Shown here: in pieces, positions 1 through 5,223 of the stretch
How positions within the stretch are numbered: position 1 is the first letter of the stretch
Layout: each line of letters opens with the position of its first letter
Assembly (NCBI GenBank): GCA_021823385.1
Contig: JAKAOC010000210.1
Span: forward strand, 1 to 5,223
Source: Actinomycetes bacterium
GTDB taxonomy: Bacteria; Actinomycetota; Acidimicrobiia; Acidimicrobiales; Acidimicrobiaceae
DNA: 5,223 bases
Direction of reading: 5' to 3'
Position numbers and translations under genes: made by a program
The notes under the pieces: model-generated
The model's database searches: none
What the model was told of the DNA's origin: nothing
What the model saw: the letters and a program-made list of their open reading frames with translations, nothing else

Positions 1-1
1 C

Positions 2-265
2 CTCGTCGAGACGGGCGCAGTGACGCGCTACGGGCTCGAGGCGGTGGTCGTGGTCGATGTGCCACCCGAGGTGGCGGTAGGGCGGCTGGTGACCAGCCGG
101 GGGATGACCCGCGAAGGCGCCAAGGCACGGGTGGCCGCCCAGGCCCCGAGGGCGGACCGCCTGCGCGCGGCGGATCACGTGATCGATAACTCGGGCGACC
201 TCAAGGCTCTCGAACGCGAGGTTGACCGGGTGCTGGAGGCGCTTGGAGTCTCCGAAGCCCGGTAG
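2..265 (+). CDS. coaE: Dephospho-CoA kinase, C-terminal part (5' end outside window)
   Basis: CoaE catalyses the last step of coenzyme A synthesis, the ATP-dependent phosphorylation of the 3'-hydroxyl of dephospho-CoA in the cytoplasm. The window holds the last 87 residues, in frame from position 2 to a TAG at 263-265. Family signatures are visible: LVETG just after the left edge (the conserved PLLxE/TG strand), the AVVVVDVPPEVAVGRL strand and helix, the lid-like segment SRGMTREGAKARVAAQ, and the near-terminal ADHVIDNSGDL motif followed by an amphipathic C-terminal helix. The P-loop must lie upstream of the window. A GTG at position 20 is an internal Val codon and not the start, because homology continues upstream of it. 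The gene is followed after 25 bp by uvrB on the same strand, a coaE-uvrB neighbourhood common in Actinomycetota. Identification is from recalled family motifs. Confidence 0.9.
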   Translation, partial: LVETGAVTRYGLEAVVVVDVPPEVAVGRLVTSRGMTREGAKARVAAQAPRADRLRAADHVIDNSGDLKALEREVDRVLEALGVSEAR

Positions 266-278
266 GCCCCCACGCCCT

Positions 279-284
279 TAAACT
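279..284 (+). promoter_or_regulatory. Candidate leaderless -10 element for uvrB
   Basis: The hexamer TAAACT fits the actinobacterial -10 pattern TANNNT and ends 6 nt before the GTG start of uvrB. Transcription would therefore begin at or very near the start codon. No good Shine-Dalgarno is present; the only purine run, GGAA at 285-288, is just 2 nt from the GTG, too close to work normally. I found no clear -35. Read-through from coaE remains the simple alternative, so this is inference. Confidence 0.35.
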
Positions 285-290
285 GGAACG

Positions 291-2299
<2,009 letters not shown>

Positions 2300-2303
<4 letters not shown>

Positions 2304-2968
2304 GCGAGCGAATCACCAAGTGGGAGCGGGTCCTTCCCGAGCGCTCCGACCGTCCCGAGGGCGTCGACGGGTCCCACCCGATGCGCGCGGTGGTCGAGCA
2401 GATCGCCTCCTCGGAGGAGGGGTGGACGCTGGAGCGGTCCGCCAAGGTCCGGGAGCTCTTCGACTCCATGGCGTCTGACTGGGCCGAGCGCAACGGGCCC
2501 GACCGCACTGAGGCGCTCGCCGAGGTCCTGGAGCGGCTGTCGCTGCCCGGAAGGCGTTGCCTGGAGGTCGGCTGTGGCACCGGATCCGTGCTGGGGCTGC
2601 TCTCCCCGCGCTTCGAGGCGGTGGTCGGCGTCGACTTGGCAATGGGCATGCTTCGCAAGGTGGATTGCGACGGGGTGCCGCTGATCCAAGGAGACGCGGG
2701 CAGGCTCCCCTTCGCCGATGGAAGCTTCGATCTGATCGTGGCAGTCAACGCGTTCCTCTTTCCGCGCGAGTTCAAGCGGGTGCTCTCACCCAGCGGCAGC
2801 CTGGTCTTCGTCTCCAGCAATGGTGATCGCACCCCCATCTATCTGAGCCCCGATCGCGTCGGTGAGGCATTGGGGGAGGAGTTCAGCGGGGTGAGTGCCG
2901 AGAGTGGCAATGGCGTTTGGTCGTGCTTTTCACGCCGCCCGTTCTGGGACGAGGCGACGGGAGCCTGA
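2300..2968 (+). CDS. Class I SAM-dependent methyltransferase (Methyltransf_11-like), substrate unknown
   Basis: The 222-residue cytoplasmic protein has a Rossmann-fold methyltransferase core. Motif I is LEVGCGTG (88-95) for SAM binding. The second strand is [13 protein letters not shown] (108-120), with Asp112 where the ribose-binding acidic residue is expected. Motif II is [20 protein letters not shown] (131-150), and the [16 protein letters not shown] segment (156-171) is typical of Methyltransf_11. A roughly 60-residue helical N-terminal extension includes HPMR (26-29) and [18 protein letters not shown] (41-58), probably a lid or substrate-binding region. The start ATG overlaps the uvrB stop (ATGA), and AAGGA at 2289-2293 lies 6 nt upstream, a good ribosome binding site. 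Translation is thus probably coupled to uvrB. Nothing visible identifies the acceptor; small molecule, quinone-type, rRNA or protein targets are all open. The overlap with uvrB suggests co-expression but does not prove a repair role. Confidence 0.88.
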
Positions 2969-2977
2969 GGGCCCGAA

Positions 2978-3017
2978 AGAGCCAAGAGCCCCCGCCTAGG
3001 CGGGGGCTCTTGGCTCT
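2978..3017. terminator. Perfect 40-bp palindrome, bidirectional terminator
   Basis: Two 19-nt arms flank a central TA with no mismatch; the left arm reads AGAGCCAAGAGCCCCCGCC. It lies 9 nt after the stop of the rightward methyltransferase gene and 24 nt beyond the stop of the leftward MBL-rhodanese gene, exactly where two convergent genes need termination. There is no long T-tract. Read leftward, the hairpin is followed by a short TTC, so the CTCTTTC edge is slightly U-rich. Read rightward it is followed by GGGTCG. U-poor, very stable hairpins are known in high-GC Actinomycetota. The two-way function is inferred from position and symmetry. Confidence 0.85.
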
Positions 3018-3041
3018 GGGTCGCCCAGCGTTATGGGGGCT

Positions 3042-4388
3042 CTAGGCGTGGGTGGAGAAGTAGGCGGCGTAGTCGTCGTTCACGCAGACCACGGCGTGGC
3101 CGTCGTTGGCGAGTATCGAGGACGCCAGCGTCGCACGGTATCCGCCGGCGCAATGGACCCAGATCTCCTTGTCGCGCAGCCCGTCCAGCTCGCCCAAGCG
3201 GTCGGGGAGTTCATGGATGGGGATGTGCACGCTGCCCCGGATGAAGGAGTTGCGCCGCTCGTCGTTGCGCCTTACGTCCAGGATTGCCACACTGTCCTTG
3301 TGTCGGACCTGGTCGAGCTCGGCGAACTTCGCCACCGCAAGGGTGCGGGGCTCGACGACCGCAGCGGCATTGGGCATGAGGTGAAAGCCGGCCACCGAGT
3401 CGTAGCTGATTCGGGCAAGCTGGCGCGAGGCCTCCAAGGCCTCCTCCTCGTTGCGGGTCAGCAGGACCACCTCGCGGTCACGATCCACGATCCAGCCCAA
3501 GTAGGTGGAGAAGCTGTTCCCCAGGGGGATGGCATGGCTGCCGGCGATGTGGCCCGCGGCATACTCCTCGGCGCTTCGGGTGTCGACTACAAAAGCTCCC
3601 TTGGCAAGGTGCGCCTCTACGTCCTCGAGCCCCAACTCCGCAGGCACGGCGTCGAAGTAGGCGCTTGGCCCGGCCAAATTCGCGGGGCCCATGTACCGGT
3701 AGTAGGCGGGCCAGGCGTCGAGCCCGGCGAGCAGGACCTTCTTGAACTCGTCCTCGTCGTCGAGGAGCAAGGCAAAGTTGGAGCGCTTCTCGTTGCCGAT
3801 GGTGGACGTGGAGCCGGCCTCGCAACTGGATGAGGAGCAGAAGCTCCCGAATCCGTGGGTTGGCTGCACCTCGACCTCGTCGTCGAGGTTGTTAGCCAGC
3901 TTGTGCACGCTGCGGAACTGGCTGCGGGCCAGGAAATCGGTCATTTCCGGGCCGAGAAGGTCCGGCCGGCCGACGCTCCCGTAGAGCAGCGAGCCTCCCG
4001 TGAAGACGGCGGCCTTGCCATCATCGGAGACCGCCAGGTAGGAGACATGCGTGGGCGTGTGTCCCGGTGTTTCGACCACGGTGACGGCAAAGGTTCCGGC
4101 TCGGAAGGTATACCCATCGCGCACCGGAGTCCGCTCGTAGGTAACCTGGTCGGCCTCGTTCACGAAGTAAGGCACGCCTAGGCGCTTCGAGAGCTCGAGC
4201 CCGCCGGTCACGTAGTCGTTGTGGATATGGGTTTCGCCCACTGCGCGGATGGTGAGCCCGTGATCGCGCACGGCGTCAAGGACTCGCGCGATGTCGCGCT
4301 GAGGGTCGATCACTACGGCATCAGAGCCGTCGTGGACGATGTAGCTGCGGTCGCCAAGCTCGGGCGTGTTCAGGATGATGACGTCCAA
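3042..4388 (-). CDS. MBL-fold persulfide dioxygenase-like protein with two rhodanese domains (CstB-type architecture)
   Basis: The 448-residue cytoplasmic protein has the order MBL domain (about 1-200), Cys-less rhodanese (about 255-340), catalytic-type rhodanese (about 355-448). This is the layout of CstB, which oxidises low-molecular-weight persulfides with a non-heme iron MBL site and passes sulfur to its rhodanese. Visible: THIHNDYVTGG (53-63), TPGHT (107-111), FTGGSLLYGSVGRPDLLG (129-146), and PTHGFGSFC (176-184) followed by GSTSTIGNEKRSNFAL (192-207), matching the CstB pattern. The last domain has VHCAGGYR (411-418) with probable catalytic Cys413. The first rhodanese keeps VDTRSAEEYAAGHI (268-281) but has no Cys in its loop. 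His54, His110 and His178 occupy expected metal-site positions. The usual FTGD Asp is Gly132, and the last His of HxHxDH is Tyr59, so activity is not assured. The start is TTG, chosen from the ribosome binding site. It is divergent from a TauE exporter, consistent with sulfide detoxification. Alternative: an MBL hydrolase with sulfurtransferase domains. Confidence 0.88.
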   Translation of the reverse strand: MDVIILNTPELGDRSYIVHDGSDAVVIDPQRDIARVLDAVRDHGLTIRAVGETHIHNDYVTGGLELSKRLGVPYFVNEADQVTYERTPVRDGYTFRAGTFAVTVVETPGHTPTHVSYLAVSDDGKAAVFTGGSLLYGSVGRPDLLGPEMTDFLARSQFRSVHKLANNLDDEVEVQPTHGFGSFCSSSSCEAGSTSTIGNEKRSNFALLLDDEDEFKKVLLAGLDAWPAYYRYMGPANLAGPSAYFDAVPAELGLEDVEAHLAKGAFVVDTRSAEEYAAGHIAGSHAIPLGNSFSTYLGWIVDRDREVVLLTRNEEEALEASRQLARISYDSVAGFHLMPNAAAVVEPRTLAVAKFAELDQVRHKDSVAILDVRRNDERRNSFIRGSVHIPIHELPDRLGELDGLRDKEIWVHCAGGYRATLASSILANDGHAVVCVNDDYAAYFSTHA

Positions 4389-4398
4389 GTTAAGGATT

Positions 4399-4404
4399 CT
4401 CCTC
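4399..4404 (-). promoter_or_regulatory. Ribosome binding site deciding a TTG start
   Basis: On the minus strand GAGGAG lies 10 nt upstream of the TTG at 4388-4386. No ATG or GTG in frame is near enough to compete, and the protein's N-terminus DVIILNTPELGDRSYIVHD already begins the first MBL strand, so the TTG start is favoured. Confidence 0.7.
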
Positions 4405-4463
4405 GTTTGGTTCGAATGCTGTGTCGCTGCGATTGTTTGGTGCGCTGTAAGAGTTCGGCCCCG

Positions 4464-4487
4464 CCGCCTCGGCCCGGGCTTAGGCGG
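4464..4487 (-). repeat. Inverted repeat, possible 5' leader hairpin of the MBL-rhodanese mRNA
   Basis: CCGCCT at 4464-4469 pairs with AGGCGG at 4482-4487 around the palindromic GCCCGGGC (4472-4479). If leftward transcription starts in the AT-rich core, this hairpin lies in a leader of roughly 130-150 nt upstream of the TTG start. No known riboswitch was recognised. In GC-rich DNA such short repeats can arise by chance. Confidence 0.3.
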
Positions 4488-4522
4488 TTAGGGCCTTATT
4501 GCTCTGTCCGTTGATTTGTCCG

Positions 4523-4552
4523 TACATTAGTACAATAGATAGCATACATAAT
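4523..4552. repeat. Iterated TACAWWA-like elements, candidate operator
   Basis: TACATTAG (4523-4530) is followed directly by TACAATAG (4531-4538), differing at one base, and after 6 nt by the related TACATAAT (4545-4552). GTAC-ATTA-GTAC (4522-4533) also forms a small dyad. The run lies in the AT-rich core between the divergent genes, a plausible regulator site. AT-rich sequence can mimic such patterns. Confidence 0.3.
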
Positions 4553-4556
4553 TCGA

Positions 4557-4584
4557 TTGGAAGCCGATTTATGCCCGGTATAAC
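4557..4584 (+). promoter_or_regulatory. Candidate sigma70-type promoter for the TauE gene
   Basis: TTGGAA (4557-4562) and TATAAC (4579-4584) are separated by 16 bp, a good match to the housekeeping consensus. Transcription would start near 4591, giving a leader of about 42 nt before the ATG at 4633. Confidence 0.5.
4569..4583. promoter_or_regulatory. Candidate operator dyad overlapping the TauE promoter
   Basis: TTATGCCCGGTATAA is symmetric about 4576 apart from one mismatched pair (G4573/T4579). It covers most of the proposed -10 hexamer, so a bound repressor would block transcription of the exporter gene. The layout, AT ends around C/G runs, loosely recalls operators of CsoR/CstR-family sulfur or copper sensors, but it is shorter, and the regulator is not in the window. 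Confidence 0.3.
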
Positions 4585-4632
4585 CAACTTCAAATCGTTC
4601 ATAGGCTCGAGCTTGTATGGGCGGCGGGCTCG

Positions 4633-5223
4633 ATGATGGATGCCGTGCTTGTTCTTCTCGGCCTCCTGATGGGTGGCGCGCTGGGTGCGCTCGGAGGCGG
4701 CGGCTCAATCCTCGCGGTGCCGATGCTCGTTTATATCGCAGGTGAGACCGTTAAGGTTGGCACGACCGCTTCGCTCGTCGCCGTCGGGGCCGCGGCTTTG
4801 GCGGGTGCCATCGGGCACTTCTTTGCCGGCCGGGTCAAGGTGGGCAAGGGCCTTCTCTTCGGCGTTGTGGGCGTCGGGGGCTCGCTGCTCGGCTCTGCTC
4901 TCAACCGCGTGGCCGATCCAAACCTTCTGCTGCTACTCTTTGCACTCTTCATGATCTTCATCGGCGCCCGGATGGTCTTTGCCGGCGTGGGCGGACCGCG
5001 TCGAGCGCAGGCCCTCGCCGTGGAGGGAGCGGAGATTGCGGTGGCCGAGCAGAGCCGCTCCGCGGCCGTCAAGGCGCTGCGGGTGGTCATCGCCGGCACT
5101 GTCGTAGGCTTTCTCACCGGCTTCTTCGGCGTGGGCGGTGGCTTCGTCATCGTTCCCGCGCTGGTGCTCGCGCTCGACTTCTCGATGCCCGACGCCATCG
5201 GCACCAGCCTGCTTGTCATCGCG
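4633..5223 (+). CDS. TauE/SafE (TSUP) family sulfite/sulfur-oxyanion exporter, 3' end outside window
   Basis: An open frame from ATG 4633 to the right edge (197 codons, no stop) encodes a polytopic inner-membrane protein. The N-terminal glycine-rich GALGALGGGGSILAVPMLVY (15-34) and its internal repeat FLTGFFGVGGGFVIVPALVL (160-179), followed by SMPDAIGTSLLVIA (184-197), are the paired TSUP signatures. Hydrophobic segments lie at about 4-36, 43-64, 72-90, 97-117 and 149-182, with a hydrophilic loop (118-147) between the two halves. TSUP members are usually about 250 residues or more, so perhaps a quarter is missing on the right. The family includes TauE of taurine degraders and the TauE of the S. 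aureus cst locus, thought to export sulfite or sulfonates. The divergent persulfide dioxygenase-like gene supports sulfite or thiosulfate export, though TSUP substrates vary. A second ATG follows directly (4636), and no strong ribosome binding site precedes either. Confidence 0.9.
   Translation, partial: MMDAVLVLLGLLMGGALGALGGGGSILAVPMLVYIAGETVKVGTTASLVAVGAAALAGAIGHFFAGRVKVGKGLLFGVVGVGGSLLGSALNRVADPNLLLLLFALFMIFIGARMVFAGVGGPRRAQALAVEGAEIAVAEQSRSAAVKALRVVIAGTVVGFLTGFFGVGGGFVIVPALVLALDFSMPDAIGTSLLVIA

Larger units (their letters stand above)
4389..4632. other. Divergent intergenic region with AT-rich regulatory core
   Basis: These 244 bp separate the leftward MBL-rhodanese gene from the rightward TauE gene. 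The part next to the MBL gene is GC-rich and includes an inverted repeat. The segment 4511-4600 is only about 37% GC (33 G/C of 90), in sharp contrast with the surrounding coding DNA, and should hold both promoters. I saw no convincing small gene here. The leftward promoter cannot be fixed; minus-strand TATTGT and TAATGT hexamers within about 4524-4537 are possible -10 elements without good -35 partners. Confidence 0.6.

Noticed and set aside
20..22. GTG as the start of coaE
   Set aside because: In-frame codons before it encode LVETGA, matching the CoaE family, so the gene continues off the left edge.
211..225. SOS (LexA) box-like CGAAC...GTTGA upstream of uvrB
   Set aside because: The half-sites are spaced one base wrong for the actinobacterial CGAAC-N4-GTTCG box and the second half is imperfect; it also lies within the coaE coding sequence.
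3033..3833. 266-codon open frame antisense to the MBL-rhodanese gene
   Set aside because: It is the shadow of a clearly conserved multidomain protein; its own product has no recognised motif, and it starts within the terminator-proximal region without a plausible promoter.
4592..4597. AAATCG as the inverted partner of CGATTT at 4565-4570
   Set aside because: A 6-bp repeat with a 21-bp spacer in AT-rich DNA is likely chance and does not extend.
4496..4708. 70-codon minus-strand frame across the divergent promoter and the TauE start
   Set aside because: It would overlap the TauE N-terminus and the promoter region; the product is basic low-complexity sequence with no domain, typical of a chance frame.
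4673..4954. 93-codon plus-strand frame within the TauE gene
   Set aside because: The frame starting at 4633 shows the full TSUP signatures and stays open to the window edge; this one is an out-of-frame shadow.

Overview
This 5.2 kb chromosomal window is GC-rich and densely coded. It most resembles a high-GC actinomycetote. The coaE-uvrB order, the UvrB sequence style, the GTG and TTG starts, and a hairpin terminator without a long U-tract all fit this. A deep-branching class such as Thermoleophilia is possible, but the exact lineage is inference.

Layout. Positions 2-2968 hold a rightward cluster: the 3' end of coaE (dephospho-CoA kinase, cut by the left edge), a complete uvrB (nucleotide excision repair), and a class I SAM-dependent methyltransferase whose ATG overlaps the uvrB stop. 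A perfect 40-bp palindrome at 2978-3017 ends this cluster and also the gene arriving from the other side. That leftward gene (3042-4388) encodes a 448-residue metallo-beta-lactamase/rhodanese/rhodanese protein with the architecture of CstB, the staphylococcal persulfide dioxygenase-sulfurtransferase. Divergent from it, starting at 4633 and cut by the right edge, is a TauE/SafE (TSUP) membrane exporter. The 244-bp gap between these two genes contains an AT-rich core (about 37% GC over 4511-4600) that probably carries both promoters and operator sites.

How the genes work together. The left half is housekeeping: CoA synthesis, DNA repair and an uncharacterised methyltransferase. The right half looks like a compact sulfide/persulfide detoxification module. 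The MBL-rhodanese enzyme would process low-molecular-weight persulfides to sulfite and/or thiosulfate, and the TauE-like permease would export sulfite or a related sulfur oxyanion. This pairing is known from the S. aureus cst locus and from BigR-type operons of Proteobacteria. No CstR, CsoR or BigR-type regulator gene lies inside the window.

The system is not new in kind. The most notable details are that the MBL domain lacks the Asp that is an iron ligand in ETHE1-type dioxygenases (Gly132 here), that it carries an unusual Cys184/Cys189 pair, that uvrB appears to have a leaderless-type promoter, and that there are candidate operators between the two sulfur genes. No tRNA, rRNA, CRISPR array, insertion sequence or prophage signal was seen.
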